Origin: Rhypophila decipiens
Lineage: Eukaryota > Ascomycota > Sordariomycetes > Sordariales > Naviculisporaceae
Length of the DNA stretch: 64,000 nt
Reading direction: 5' to 3'
Assembly (NCBI GenBank): GCA_033297075.1
Contig: MU858098.1
Location: 62,001 to 126,000 of the forward strand
Under the pieces are notes generated by a model. The model made no database searches and had not been told where the DNA came from. It saw only the letters and a list, made by a program, of their open reading frames with translations. Of the stretch, positions 21,798 to 32,471 are shown piece after piece (position 1 is the stretch's first letter; the number at the start of each line of letters is the position of its first letter). A program made the translations under genes and the position numbers.

Positions 21798-24528
21798 ATG
21801 ACGGCCTCTTTCCGATTCACATGGGCGGCGCTGACCACTCTCCTGCTTGGTGTCTATGCCCAGGACCAACCGCAATGCAGCTGCTTCGGACTTGACTATA
21901 CCAACGGGGGTTCATACCTGGTTGACGGCAACTCTGACAGCAACTTTGCTTTTACATCTGTCTTTACAGGTACGCTTTCATGTCCCCAGGAATGTCTATC
22001 GTATTAGTTTAACTAGGTTGACATATTTCAAGGATGCATCGACTCATCCATTATTCCAATCTTGGTCTCGCCGGATGGCATTGCATATGAATGCACCTCC
22101 ATTGAGACTCAGCCAGACAACACGGATCAAGCATCACAATGGTGAGTGGTACCAACACTGGACGAAAACTGCTCTGCAGACTAACATACCAAAGCGCGAT
22201 TACATACGCCGAGATGCGCTCCGGTGCTTGGACTATCATCATCCAATCTCAGGACTTTGACTTTACTGTCCAACGACAGTTCAGCCTGACAGTCGGAGCT
22301 TCAAATACCCTCACGGTTACTGAAACCCCAACCATTACCGAAGGAGTGACCAGCACTCTCGAGCCTGAAAGTAAGCACCATCAGTTCTCCCTAGCCTTAT
22401 AACAAGAATTTAATACTGACCTCAACCCAGCGGTGACCGACTGGATCGTCGAGACCGAGACGCAGTACGAGGAGCCCGAGATCGTGACGGAAGACTGCTA
22501 CGAAGACACCCAAACCGTGTACCAATACATCCCCGGCCCGACAACCCACATCGTCTCAACAAATGCTCGATGGTCCACTTTAGGATCCGTGACAGAGTAC
22601 TACGTCACCATCGTAACGCAATACCCCTATTGCCACTGGCCATCTTCCCAAGCCCCTGACCGTCCCCCTCCAACTTCTCAAGGTGGAGGCAACTGTCGCG
22701 CCACGAGCTGCAGACCATGGTACACGACCGGACGAGGCTGGACGTGGAATCCCGCACCTACGACAACCACTACCCGTCGGCGCACCACGACCGTCGCACC
22801 GCCAACTACCCGAACCACCAAGCGACCGCCCGTTCAAACAGTCATCACGGTCCTCCCGCCGAGAACAAGCTCCACCCAGCGTGTGACGACTCGTCCAAGC
22901 ATCACGACCATAACAAGGACCAGACAACCTACCACTGTGCGAACAACACCAACGACGCGACAGCCTGATATTCCTGTTTCGACTAGGAGGCCGGATATTA
23001 GTACAAGGGTAACTACCCTGCGCACGACGAGGAGGCTGCCTACTGCTACGCCCACGCCTGGGATTACGACTATCACAAGGGTCTCGACCAGACGACCGAC
23101 TACTACAAGACGACAGACGACGCCCCCGGGATTTAGCGTTATTACCAGTACGAGAAGAGGTGGTGGCGGTGGCGGTGGCGGACAACAGCCGACCTCAACC
23201 TCTAGAGTGGTGATTACCATTCGTCCTACTACCGAACCTACACGGGGAGGCGGAGGTGGCCAGCAGCCAACCACAAGGAGAAGTACGTCCCGGCAAGGCG
23301 GAGGCGGAGGAGGCGGACAACAGCCTACGACGACACGAGTGGTGATTACCGTTCGTCCGACCACGGAACCGACTCGTGGTGGTGGCGGTGGTGGAGGTGG
23401 TCAGCAGCCCACTACAAGGAGGACAACTTCTCGTGCTGGAGGAGGCGGAGGTCAAACACAGATTACTACTAAGATTGTGACGCTTCGTCCTAGTACTTCC
23501 CGTGGTGGTGGTGGTGGTGGTGGACAGCAACCTACTACTCGTCAAGGGGGCGGGGGAGGACAACAACCAACAAGCCGTCAAGGGGGTGGTGGCCAGCAGC
23601 CTACAACTCGAGGAGGACAGCAACCAACAAGTCGCCAAGGGGGAGGTGGCCAGCAGCCAACAAGCCGTCAAGGAGGTGGCGGCGGCGGTCAACAACCCAC
23701 TAGTCGCCAAGGCGGAGGAGGGGGGCAGCAGCCAACTTCTCGTGGTGGTGGTAATGCTGGAGGAGGAGGCGGCGGACAACAGCCAACATCAAAAAGAGGC
23801 GGCCGGCCAAACGAAGACGAAGCGCCCGTGACAGTAGCTGGCGGTGAGTCGCACGGCTTTCTTCCTAGTCACCTATCACTAACGTATTCTGCTTCCATTA
23901 TCAGAAAGACGCGCCGCTGCCGCCGCGGCAGATTATACACAGACCATCACCGAGACGACGTACACAGTCACGCAGACCATTGTCGAGATTGAGACCCCTG
24001 ACCCGGTCACTGAGTTTGGTGAGTCCCTCGTTGCCGGGCAACCAGAATCCGCCCCTATTCCTGTTCCAAGCAGTGACAAACTGACCATGCATTCATGACA
24101 GAATATGTTACCGACACAACGACATTGTAAGTCTCGTCTCCGTAGTCCACCTCGTTCTTATTTCCTTGCTCCTATCGCCGTTTCCATTTCAAATCCTTGT
24201 TACTCTCGGAAAGCTAACAATGCAACCTTGTAGCTACCCACCAGCACAAACAGTCTGCGACGCCCCCGACACAGTGACCTACTTTTACCAAGGTGCACCA
24301 ATAACAAATTACGACATCATCTACGTGACGTATTACACTTCGGCCACGGTCTGGGTTGGGTGAGTTCATGTTTCTCTTGCCCGTTTATTAACTGAGGTTC
24401 TTTTTTGATCAGGCCATACACTAACATGCTCGCGCCTTCCTTTTACAAGACAAACTCAATACACCCAATCGACGGATTACAGCGTCATGACGCGGTGCTC
24501 GCGGGGTGGAGGGTATTATGGGACATGA
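21798..24528 (+). CDS. Secreted Thr/Arg- and Gly/Gln-repeat wall-type protein
   Basis: Eight exons (21798-21969, 22033-22141, 22195-22370, 22431-23843, 23905-24018, 24102-24126, 24234-24359, 24450-24528) encode 737 residues, and phases agree at every junction. Residues 1-21 are a signal peptide, followed by a cysteine-containing domain (QCSCFGLDYTNGGSYLVD). A TVTxTxT-style segment comes next. The long central exon encodes Thr/Arg/Pro repeats (TTTRRRTTTVAPPTTRTT) and then (G)4-8-QQPT-S/T-R repeats over about 23158-23800. The tail regains cysteines and ends YYGT with no GPI signal. This is the layout of adhesin-like or matrix proteins. No catalytic domain is recognised. The N-terminal domain resembles those of uncharacterised Sordariomycete secreted proteins. 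Function unknown. Confidence 0.8.
23158..23800 (+). repeat. Coding Gly/Gln minisatellite
   Basis: GGN-rich tracts alternate with CAACAGCC(A/T)AC units, so the protein repeats Gly-run plus QQPTSR. At least ten units are visible. Two longer copies share VVIT-RPTTEPTR. Unit-number variation between strains is expected but not shown here. Confidence 0.85.
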
Positions 24529-25535
24529 TATGTGGTTGTAAAGATAGGATGTGAGACTTTGTATCAGTCTTTGCAGGCGCTGATGACTTTCTTGTTAGTA
24601 GTTTATTGAAGCTTTTTCAGCGTTCCTTCGGTATCCGTCCGTTATACCGATATTTTAGGATTTTTTACACACTGCCTGTTTCCAGTTACCACGCTCCCCG
24701 TCCCTCGTTCTCAAGCCCTCACATCTATTCCTTATATGCCTCTTCTCTCCATCTCCAGTCATCACGCCCCATTCCAACATTCAAACGGCGTTGGAAGTTT
24801 TCTCAATATGCCTCGATCTTTGATGCACAACGCCCTTTTTCTTCATTCCTAAGGCCCTGCTCTGATTCGTAATATGCATTTCTTTTCTTTCTTTTTCTTT
24901 TTTTCTTTTTTTTCTTTTTTCTTTTTTTCTTTTTTTCTTTTTTCTTTTCTTTTTCTTTTCAAGGGGCCTCTCTGGCTCAGGGCGGTATTAATCAAGAAAA
25001 GAACTTGGCACAATGGCCACTTCATATGCCTTACCTGACGATGCTTGCAGACAATTAATTCATAAGGACAATGACTGTGAGCAGGTTCTGAACTAATAAC
25101 AACCGTCACTGCCTGTTCTTCCACGCTTGTCTGGATATACAAGAATTATGGACTTTCTGCACGCCAGCACCGGATCATCTGTCGCTCTCAACGGACATTT
25201 ACCCGTTCCCAGCTCCGGTATTTTTATCACTTCCATCCGATTATCTTCAAGTCCTACTTCGTTCATGTTATAACTTTACCCTCTCGGTCACGCCGGTATT
25301 GACACTGTATTAACACTGTTTAGGTTTCCTGGAGAGGAGCCACTAATGTTTGAGATTCACATGACACATCAAGCGTGGCCACTTGGAACTTTCAGTCCAA
25401 ACCTTGGCAAGTTCTTCAAAGCTTGTCTTGTTCTCGAGCGAACTTAAGACCTGCTTTCATTTCCATCAGCAGCTCAGAAAACTCTTCCTAATACTCTACC
25501 TCTTCGGTCTACTGGAAAGACTTATCGCAACAGTT
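24529..25535. other. Intergenic, no gene seen
   Basis: About 1 kb with a polypyrimidine block at 24880-24960 and no supported ORF. The 97-residue minus-strand frame at 24849 is translated from that block (Lys/Glu runs) and is an artefact. Confidence 0.6.
24880..24960 (+). repeat. (CT5-7)n polypyrimidine tract
   Basis: About 80 bases of C separated by 3-8 T with no A or G. The minus strand is therefore a pure polypurine tract. Confidence 0.9.
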
Positions 25536-26456
25536 ATGGAGCGTTTCATCACTTGGCTCAGGAAGCCCCTCAATACGTCAGTCCTCACAGCATTCAACAA
25601 GCCAAGAAGCACGCAGTCTTCTGTACCGAGCATCAAAGTCCAGGTCAATTCAGTCCTCGATGACAAGGATACAACCGCAAGCGCAATAACCAAAGGTCTT
25701 ATCAGCCTTTCAAATGCCGGCAAAATAATCAACGACTTGTCTCCGGCAGAGGGCACCCAAAATGTGACTGATGCGATAGCAGACATCATCATCAATGTCA
25801 TCAACACCATGGCAACAGTACGCCACAAACACAGGCCGACAAGAATTCACGCCTACCACGTCTACGCAACCAGGACGGGAATTGCCAGCTTCATCCATAT
25901 CAGAAATCCCATCGTCACGCCCTACCAGTCCGATCCCGGCACTGTGGTGAAGGACATTTTCAGTGCCTACGTCTACTTGGGAATGGCCATCCTTGTGACG
26001 CCAGCTCCTTACGCGGCATATCTGGCTTCTTCCCTCGCTGGGCCGGTATACAAGGCCGCGAATGCTAAAACTGTGTGGTCCCACAAACAGGCTTACGCGC
26101 ATGCATGTGAGCTTATCAGAATATACACACCAAACCTTACAGCTTATAGTGGGCGAATCCCACCGCCGCCACTATCGCCAGCTCTCCGACCACTTGTGGG
26201 TATTGTCAGAAGCCAACAGCTGGCCGGACTGGCCTTGGCATTAGCACATAAGCAAAGACGTACATTTGGAACGGTTGAACACATCGTGGAGGCTGTCGAG
26301 ATGCTAGAGACTCTTTTCATCCCACCCGAGTCTGTTTGTCCGTGCAGGCGTCGGTATTGCACTGTCTGCTTTTGCACCCTCAAACCAATGAGTCGACGTG
26401 ATCTCAGCCGACGTGATATCCGATATTATAATGGAGATCTGCTGCCAGAGATTTGA
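25536..26456 (+). CDS. Hypothetical protein with C-terminal Cys cluster
   Basis: Single-exon frame of 306 residues from the ATG at 25536 (the frame is open back to a TTG at 25383). I recognise no domain. The middle (TDAIADIIINVINTMATV) is predicted helical. A hydrophobic segment YVYLGMAILVTPAPYAAYL could be membrane-embedded. The C-terminus has a tight cysteine cluster, CPCRRRYCTVCFC, followed by repeated SRRD motifs. Composition is protein-like and the length is unlikely by chance, so it is probably a real gene, possibly lineage-specific. There is no signal peptide at the chosen start. Confidence 0.55.
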   Translation: MERFITWLRKPLNTSVLTAFNKPRSTQSSVPSIKVQVNSVLDDKDTTASAITKGLISLSNAGKIINDLSPAEGTQNVTDAIADIIINVINTMATVRHKHRPTRIHAYHVYATRTGIASFIHIRNPIVTPYQSDPGTVVKDIFSAYVYLGMAILVTPAPYAAYLASSLAGPVYKAANAKTVWSHKQAYAHACELIRIYTPNLTAYSGRIPPPPLSPALRPLVGIVRSQQLAGLALALAHKQRRTFGTVEHIVEAVEMLETLFIPPESVCPCRRRYCTVCFCTLKPMSRRDLSRRDIRYYNGDLLPEI

Positions 26457-28633
26457 ATTTCCAAGAAATAGATGCCAAGGAATAGATGGTCTGAGGTTTC
26501 AATATCCTGTAGGGCATTGAGGCCACAGGGCACGATACGGATGGATTGGGATCTCGGGACCGACTGCCGCCTACAAAAGCCTTTCAGCACGCACACACAC
26601 ACACAAAATAAAAAATAAAGTTTTCAACACCAAGCGATCCACACCACAATGGGAGCTGCTTCGACGGCCAATCCATGCAACCAATCGTCATACTTCGGCA
26701 GTTGTGTAGACGGATTGCTGATTGTGGTGATGATCACTACCCCCACGGGAAGCGTACCCGACGCCTCGATGATCTTGCATCATACACGAGATAAACGGGC
26801 TGAGTTTCCGTGTGAAAAGCATAAATGTGGCTGTCAGCCCTGATATTACCCTTGTTCGAGACCCACTGATTGATGCAAGGCTTGCGAACAAGGAGAAGGA
26901 CATTTGATGTTTGGAATCTTTCCAGTCCCGTTTTTGCTTGTAGCTCGTAAAAAGAATTTGACTCCTGTGATCTTCCCAGATCTGCGGTGTGAAAATTTTG
27001 CCGCATCAATTCAATCATCTGCGCCATCTCCTGCAACATCCAATGTGAGAGTCAACGAAAACCGGATTTCGTAAAGACGACAAGATGCACACCATCTCGA
27101 TGGACTGAGAAAATTGACAACAGACCATTGCAAATATTTTTACATTTCCTTTTTGCTCAACAGGCAAGCACACCGACAGAATCTCAATCTCGGGGAAACT
27201 CCGAAGCAATCCGGACCTATGAGGGCTGTTACCAATTGGCTGGATCGCCGATATGATACTTGACATCTGCTGGACGAATAGTGTGGCTCAACAGGCCATC
27301 CACACCAAGCTTCTTCAGCTGGATTGGGCCCTCGGCATCTGTAAAATCCCGATGGGACGGCTTTCTCACACCACACCGACCCGGCAGTCCCTCCAATGAG
27401 GAAGTACCAACCGAGAACCTGCAGCTGGTGGTTGTGTGCACTGGAGTGGATACGAGTTTGCACGAACCGACTGGCCGGACGTGCCTTCCCGCGGTCTAAC
27501 GTGTCAAACTAGAGTTTGTCATTGTGATTGGAGAAAATGCGATCAATCGGATGCTGTCTGGAGCACATCTCCACATCCTCTACCACAGCACCATCTCGTG
27601 CCCGTCTAGCACATTATTCAGGGCCAGTCACTTTTCACTTTCACACACTTGAGCAGACATCTAGCCTCCAACTTTGATGTTCCGTGACGACCTCATGACG
27701 GTGGCTGTTTGCTCGTTTTCGGGAAACTTGTCGAGTATGGCCATTTAACCAACGGACTGGGAGCTAGAATCGGATATAACAACTAGGACTAAGACGTGGG
27801 CCACTTCGGATGAAGTGTAGCTTCCGTTGAGCAGGTTTGCGCATTTGGAATTCCCCTTTCCCATATCTGGTTAACCGCTTCCAGTCTAGCCACAGCAGTA
27901 CAGGGCTTCTGCCATGCAGCCATGGCAACAGGATTTGGTCCAAACGGATCAACCAAGGCCTTCCGCGTGGCTTCCAAACCATAGGCGCACCTCAATGTGG
28001 CAAGTCTACGGCTACAGGAACCAGGGAGTCGCCATGTTTCCAGCTCGAATGGTCTACTTCCTGCCTAACTCAAGTGTATAGGCTCGAGTCGACCCATCGA
28101 TAGCGATATGCAACTTTCAACCCGGTGAATGTGACAGACATGGGTGTCGATAGGAGGGGTATAACCTGCAGCGCATCATTGTCGCCATTGTGTGGCTTAC
28201 AGGGCCGGGTGCCCCTACCGCCCTACCGATCCTCCTCATATTCTTTCCTGAACAAGGATCGGCTAAACCGCATCGGGATCCAAGGGGCTAAGGTTCCTAA
28301 ACGCCGGCATGGTTGCGATATCCGGTGTGCTGTTCTAGAGGTTGGAATCATGGCAAGCATCTCCCGGGTTTTTACCTTGAAGTTTGCCCCCTGACTGGGA
28401 AAAGCTCGACATCTTGCCAACTCGGTGGTCCCCCTGGATCGATCGACGCATTTATATACCGCTATCGCTTTCCAAGGCTTTCCTCTCAAGCATCTTTGCA
28501 GCTTCGAGCACCAATATCCCAAGGACTAGTCTAGACCGCCCATACTAAGCTCTTGGACCTAGAACCGTCTAGGCTATCATTGCCATACCTTGATTTCGCT
28601 TTCTCAATCACGACCTTCACAGACCTCGTATCC
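26457..28633. other. Intergenic, no gene seen
   Basis: About 2.2 kb. A short CA run lies near 26590-26605. Frames of 60-110 codons overlap on both strands and none shows a domain. The last ~100 bases are probably the 5' UTR of the beta-lactamase-like gene. Confidence 0.5.
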
Positions 28634-31021
28634 ATGAAGATGGACTCGACAATCACCGGAGAAGTGCACACCAAGCGGTCGGCTGTTTGGAGACTGCTCT
28701 CGCCCTGTCTGTCTCCGTCCAAGGCGTTATTATCGAGGCAACAAGATGCGCACAGGGATTTGAGTTTGAGAGCTGAGGATCAGCTCAACGGTGACCATGG
28801 GCCCGCCATCAAGTCATCGCTGGACCTCAAATGGCTAGCTCAGGATTCTCCCTTTCACATGTCCAGTTCGGATGATATAACACCAGGAACATCACCAGGA
28901 GAATCTAACTCAGATATCGAGAAGGCACTCGACTCAGACAGCCAGAGCCATTCTTCCAACGAGTTCCTAACCAAGCTGCGATCACCCATTCACCTTTGTT
29001 CAGACGAGCAAGTCCCCCGAACTGAAACGGACGCCGCAATGGTCGGTGGCTCCGCAGCCACTCTGTCTTCTCTCCTCCAAGAAGTTTCATTCGCCCTATC
29101 CGACACGTTGCTTTCACAATATGGGAATGTGGGCATGTCCATTGCAGTGTCCAAGGACGGGGAGCAAGCTTTCCTAAATCTTGGACAAACCGGGATCGGA
29201 GGCATCCCGCCGTCGAATGAGACTGTCTATCTGATCTCGTCCATGACCAAGCCAATTGTCGCTCTGTCTGTGTTCATACTAGTGAACGACAAAAGGAACA
29301 ATATCAGCATATCCACACCGGTATCATCCATCCTAGGCCAGTTGAAGCACAACAATACCAGCTTCCTCCATCACGCCAACCGAGAGCTGAGACTTTCCGA
29401 TCTTCTCGACCTCCGTTCCGAGTTTCACAAAGGAACGAACCTCTGGGAAAGCCCCAACGGAGATGTTCCTTGGCAAACCGTTGACCAGATCATGTCATTC
29501 CTCTGCAGAATGCCAAGCAACAAGGCATTTGCAAGCGAGGCGAGCTTTGTGAACGAGCGCAACTACGTCAACGAGTGTTTCTGCTTGGCAGCGGCCATCA
29601 TTGAGAAGGCGACGAATATGCCGTGGGCCAGGTTTGTACAAGACAAGATTTTCGAGTCCCTCGGGATGAAGAGGACCTCAGTCGGCATCGACGAGGCCTC
29701 GAGAAGGAAGAATCCCAGTGCGTTCGCAAGTTTTCACTCATGCCGAGTCGAAGCAACCGTTGCCGCTTTGCGAAGTGCCACGGGTTCGAGGACCCCCTCT
29801 TATACACAGATCGAAGAGTACGTTGAGAGTAGCTCCTTCATCACCCCACAACCGGTTGAGGTGAATCCATCCGAGTCTTCATCTTACAAGACCGCCGAAA
29901 CCATAAAATCATCCCCTTTGGCCGCGGCAGCAGGAATCATGTCGACGACAGACGATCTCCTCAAATTCAGCAGCAAGCTTTTGCAAGTCTACAATTCTCT
30001 TCCCCAAGGAGCAGCCTCACATCATGACGAAGTCGAGCGCGGAATGGCAGCCTTGCTGAAGTACATCCGGGCTTTACCAGACACCTACACCTATGCCGCA
30101 GGATGGAACAGAGTCCTCCTCCCCTGGGACCCAACCATTCTCGATCCAAAGCCTCGACGGCCTGGGGCTGATGGTGACAATGTCCGTCGACTGCAAGCCA
30201 CCATGAAGGAGCGTTGTAGGGACAAGTCGACTACCACAACCGACACGCGACAGTCGTGCCAAACGGCGTGGCCCTTCTTTCGCGACGACGACAAGCTCAA
30301 ATCATCTGGCATGGCTCCCAATCTGGCGCTCTACCACGGCGGAAACATGGTTGGCGCTAATTCGTTCTGGTTTTTGATCCCGAGGCAGAATGTCGCTGTC
30401 GTCGTCCTCTGTAATACTCGTGGCTTTTTCCTCGACGCTGCGAACCTGGCATGTATGGTGCTTGCTGACGCTCTATTTTTCGGGAACACTCATCATCAAA
30501 TGAAAACTCGCTTGCATGATATGATTCCCCGAGCCAAGATAATAGCCCCACGAGTTGCGGCGAATTACCTGTGGGAGTTGGTCAAGTACGAGGAGAAATT
30601 GTCTACCATGTTTCCGGACGAGGCGGATAATGACACTTATGCGGCTGCTTGTGTGGGCAGGTATCAGTTTTGCGAGGGTATCTTTGCTACCGTCTCAGAG
30701 GGGAACGAGGGTGTGCTTGTGTTTCAGCTTTATGGGAAGGGGTTTGAGTATCCTCTGCGGGTGAACAAGAGAACATGCAGTGATGGGGGACATGAGACGG
30801 ACGAGGACACCTTGGTAATGACATTTGCCATGCCCATGAGCGAGTTGACGCCCACGGGGGTTGGAGGGAGTAACAGGCTCGATGCGGAGGCTTTTGTGGT
30901 TGTGTTTGGGGGCAGGGATCAGAAGGGCATGTTCGGCCAGTTTGCGTGGAACTTTGCGAGGGTCAAGGGTGTTGACGGGAGTCCCCCGCCCGAGTTTGTC
31001 TTTAAGCGTGTTGATGATTGA
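28634..31021 (+). CDS. Serine beta-lactamase-like (class C-type) protein
   Basis: Single exon, 795 residues from the ATG at 28634. Residues 1-140 are Ser/Asp-rich and look disordered. The penicillin-binding fold follows, with S203-M-T-K206 (SxxK nucleophile and base), Y311-V-N313 (YxN) and H568-G-G570 (HxG). Flanking landmarks are YLISSMTKPIVAL, WARFVQDKIFESLGM and LALYHGGNMVGANSFWFLIP. Spacing from SxxK to YxN fits the family. The gap to HxG is longer than usual and contains a low-conservation insert. A C-terminal domain of about 160 residues (YQFCEGIFATV onwards) resembles the trailing barrel of fungal homologues. Relatives include esterases and acyltransferases, and the substrate here is unknown. 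There is no signal peptide, so it is likely cytosolic. Confidence 0.85.
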   Translation: MKMDSTITGEVHTKRSAVWRLLSPCLSPSKALLSRQQDAHRDLSLRAEDQLNGDHGPAIKSSLDLKWLAQDSPFHMSSSDDITPGTSPGESNSDIEKALDSDSQSHSSNEFLTKLRSPIHLCSDEQVPRTETDAAMVGGSAATLSSLLQEVSFALSDTLLSQYGNVGMSIAVSKDGEQAFLNLGQTGIGGIPPSNETVYLISSMTKPIVALSVFILVNDKRNNISISTPVSSILGQLKHNNTSFLHHANRELRLSDLLDLRSEFHKGTNLWESPNGDVPWQTVDQIMSFLCRMPSNKAFASEASFVNERNYVNECFCLAAAIIEKATNMPWARFVQDKIFESLGMKRTSVGIDEASRRKNPSAFASFHSCRVEATVAALRSATGSRTPSYTQIEEYVESSSFITPQPVEVNPSESSSYKTAETIKSSPLAAAAGIMSTTDDLLKFSSKLLQVYNSLPQGAASHHDEVERGMAALLKYIRALPDTYTYAAGWNRVLLPWDPTILDPKPRRPGADGDNVRRLQATMKERCRDKSTTTTDTRQSCQTAWPFFRDDDKLKSSGMAPNLALYHGGNMVGANSFWFLIPRQNVAVVVLCNTRGFFLDAANLACMVLADALFFGNTHHQMKTRLHDMIPRAKIIAPRVAANYLWELVKYEEKLSTMFPDEADNDTYAAACVGRYQFCEGIFATVSEGNEGVLVFQLYGKGFEYPLRVNKRTCSDGGHETDEDTLVMTFAMPMSELTPTGVGGSNRLDAEAFVVVFGGRDQKGMFGQFAWNFARVKGVDGSPPPEFVFKRVDD

Positions 31022-31871
31022 TATGGTACGGGTGTATCTCCCTGGATCTTCTTCTTGGCGCGAACGGAATAAAAAGGGTTCTAATAAGTGGATCGGAGGG
31101 TTTAATAGTTCAACGGTCTTCTGTGTTTCTCTTTTCTTGTTTTTATTCAGGTTGATATGAGAATTGCAAGAATATAATTCCAGCTGGGTTATATATATAT
31201 ATACCATAGGTTGGCACTATTCTTACAGAACAGATGTCATAACTATCTTAAATACATGCCTTTACTAAGTATAATATATACCTTAACTAGCTAGAATAGG
31301 AGTCCTAACTGGGCTGGAATAAATGCCTTGCCTGTTTCGTATAAATGCCTTGACTAGCTCTAATAAATGCCCTAACTAACTATAATAAATGCCTGGAGAA
31401 AGTCAAATTCGTGTAGTGCCTGTATACCAGAGAAGTGGTGCCCGAATATTATTTTCCAAAAGTTAAACTTTTCAAAATCTCGCGGGCTTTCCGGCTGGTG
31501 AATTTAAAGTGATAAAGTTTTCCTTTCAGAAGAAAAAAGCCAACACTTGAGAATGTTGACGCCGGATAATCCTGTACCATCTCTGTTGTTTCCATCCTCT
31601 CATCTTTCCCTTTAAAACACCAGTCGACTTTCGCTCCTAGCACGAGCCACGAAGAACATGCCAAATTTGACTGAAGAGAACAAAGTCCAGTTCCATTCCT
31701 CTTCGACGATCAAGACAAAACCACGGCGTTCAGTCCATTCCCCAAGCTCGATTGTTACAAATCCCACGCCATACCGACTACAAAGACTGCGAATTACGTG
31801 AGAGTGTTTCGAGACCCGCAATCAGCCACGACGAACCCGCCAAGGGGAGAGCAGGACAGAGATTGGGCGAG
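31022..31871. other. Intergenic with copy B of the dispersed repeat
   Basis: Holds the 3' UTR of the beta-lactamase-like gene, an AT dinucleotide stretch at about 31190-31202, the 22-bp repeat block and the 5' part of the RING gene. An ATG at 31658 opens a short frame that stops near 31799 and might be a uORF or a spliced first exon. Confidence 0.5.
31200..31430 (+). repeat. Degenerate 22-bp tandem repeat, copy B of a dispersed element
   Basis: About seven units of 20-23 bases starting near 31250, with the same AATAAATGCCTTGACTAGCT consensus as copy A. The block is followed by AAAGTCAAA and then GTGCCTGTATAC, and preceded by an ACTATTCTTACAGAACAGATG-like stretch (two segments of this are shared with copy A). 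Similarity beyond the tandem units shows that these are copies of one element. Confidence 0.8.
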
Positions 31872-32471
31872 ATGATTGATGGCATCCTGGCAAAGCTGAG
31901 AGGATGGTTTGATACAAAACCATGCAGCCTCTGCTTCGATGAACTCCCGAAGCGCAAGCTCGTCTTGGCGTGTGGTGGACAAACAGGCCGCGACCATCTC
32001 GTCTGTAAGGAATGTATACGGAAGTGGTACAAACTCAACGGACCGGGCAAGATTATCAACGTCGGCGCTCTGACCTGTCCGTTCTGTCGCAGACGGCCCG
32101 CACCTGGGACTCGAGGTTGTCGGAAGATGCTGGGGCTTCATGGATGGGGGGCAGCTGTCGAGGAGGCTGATGAGTGGGTGCATGCCTGGTGTGAACGGTG
32201 TGGGGCTGCGAAGAGGCACGTGAAGAAAAGCTGTGCTGAGGAAATAACAGGGGGCCTCGGGGTCATCTCAGTACAAGCTGGCTGGTGCTGTGATGATTGT
32301 ACAAGGGTGCATTCGGGGCGGTTCAAGTATTGCCCCGGCTGTGGTATCGCGTCGGAGAGGATCTCTGGCTGTACCGAAATGAAATGTCCTCGTTGTAGGA
32401 CCGGGTGGTGTTGGGGTTGCGGGCACTCATTTCGAAAACACCTAGGTTGGGGACTGATATGTCCTCGATAG
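31872..32471 (+). CDS. RING-between-RING-like E3 ubiquitin ligase candidate
   Basis: The 199 residues from the ATG at 31872 include all the domains; the frame stays open upstream to a TTG at 31752, so an extra 5' exon is possible. RING1: C18-x2-C21, C34, H42, C45-x2-C48, C69-x2-C72. A middle cysteine patch (C107, C110, C121, C139, C140, C143) is a poor match to an IBR. The Rcat-like module is CPGCGIASERISGCTEMKCP followed by CRTGWCWGCG. C167 aligns with the catalytic Cys of Parkin-type RBR ligases. The usual His two residues later (GCxHM) is Glu here. It ends soon after Rcat. RBR enzymes transfer ubiquitin through this Cys; activity here is inferred. Confidence 0.75.
   Translation: MIDGILAKLRGWFDTKPCSLCFDELPKRKLVLACGGQTGRDHLVCKECIRKWYKLNGPGKIINVGALTCPFCRRRPAPGTRGCRKMLGLHGWGAAVEEADEWVHAWCERCGAAKRHVKKSCAEEITGGLGVISVQAGWCCDDCTRVHSGRFKYCPGCGIASERISGCTEMKCPRCRTGWCWGCGHSFRKHLGWGLICPR

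Noticed and set aside
22580..23779. Three long minus-strand ORFs (Arg/Ser-, Val/Gly- and Ser/Thr-rich)
   Set aside because: Mirror translations of the coding repeat on the plus strand.
24849..25142. 97-residue Lys/Glu-rich minus-strand ORF
   Set aside because: Translation of the polypyrimidine tract.
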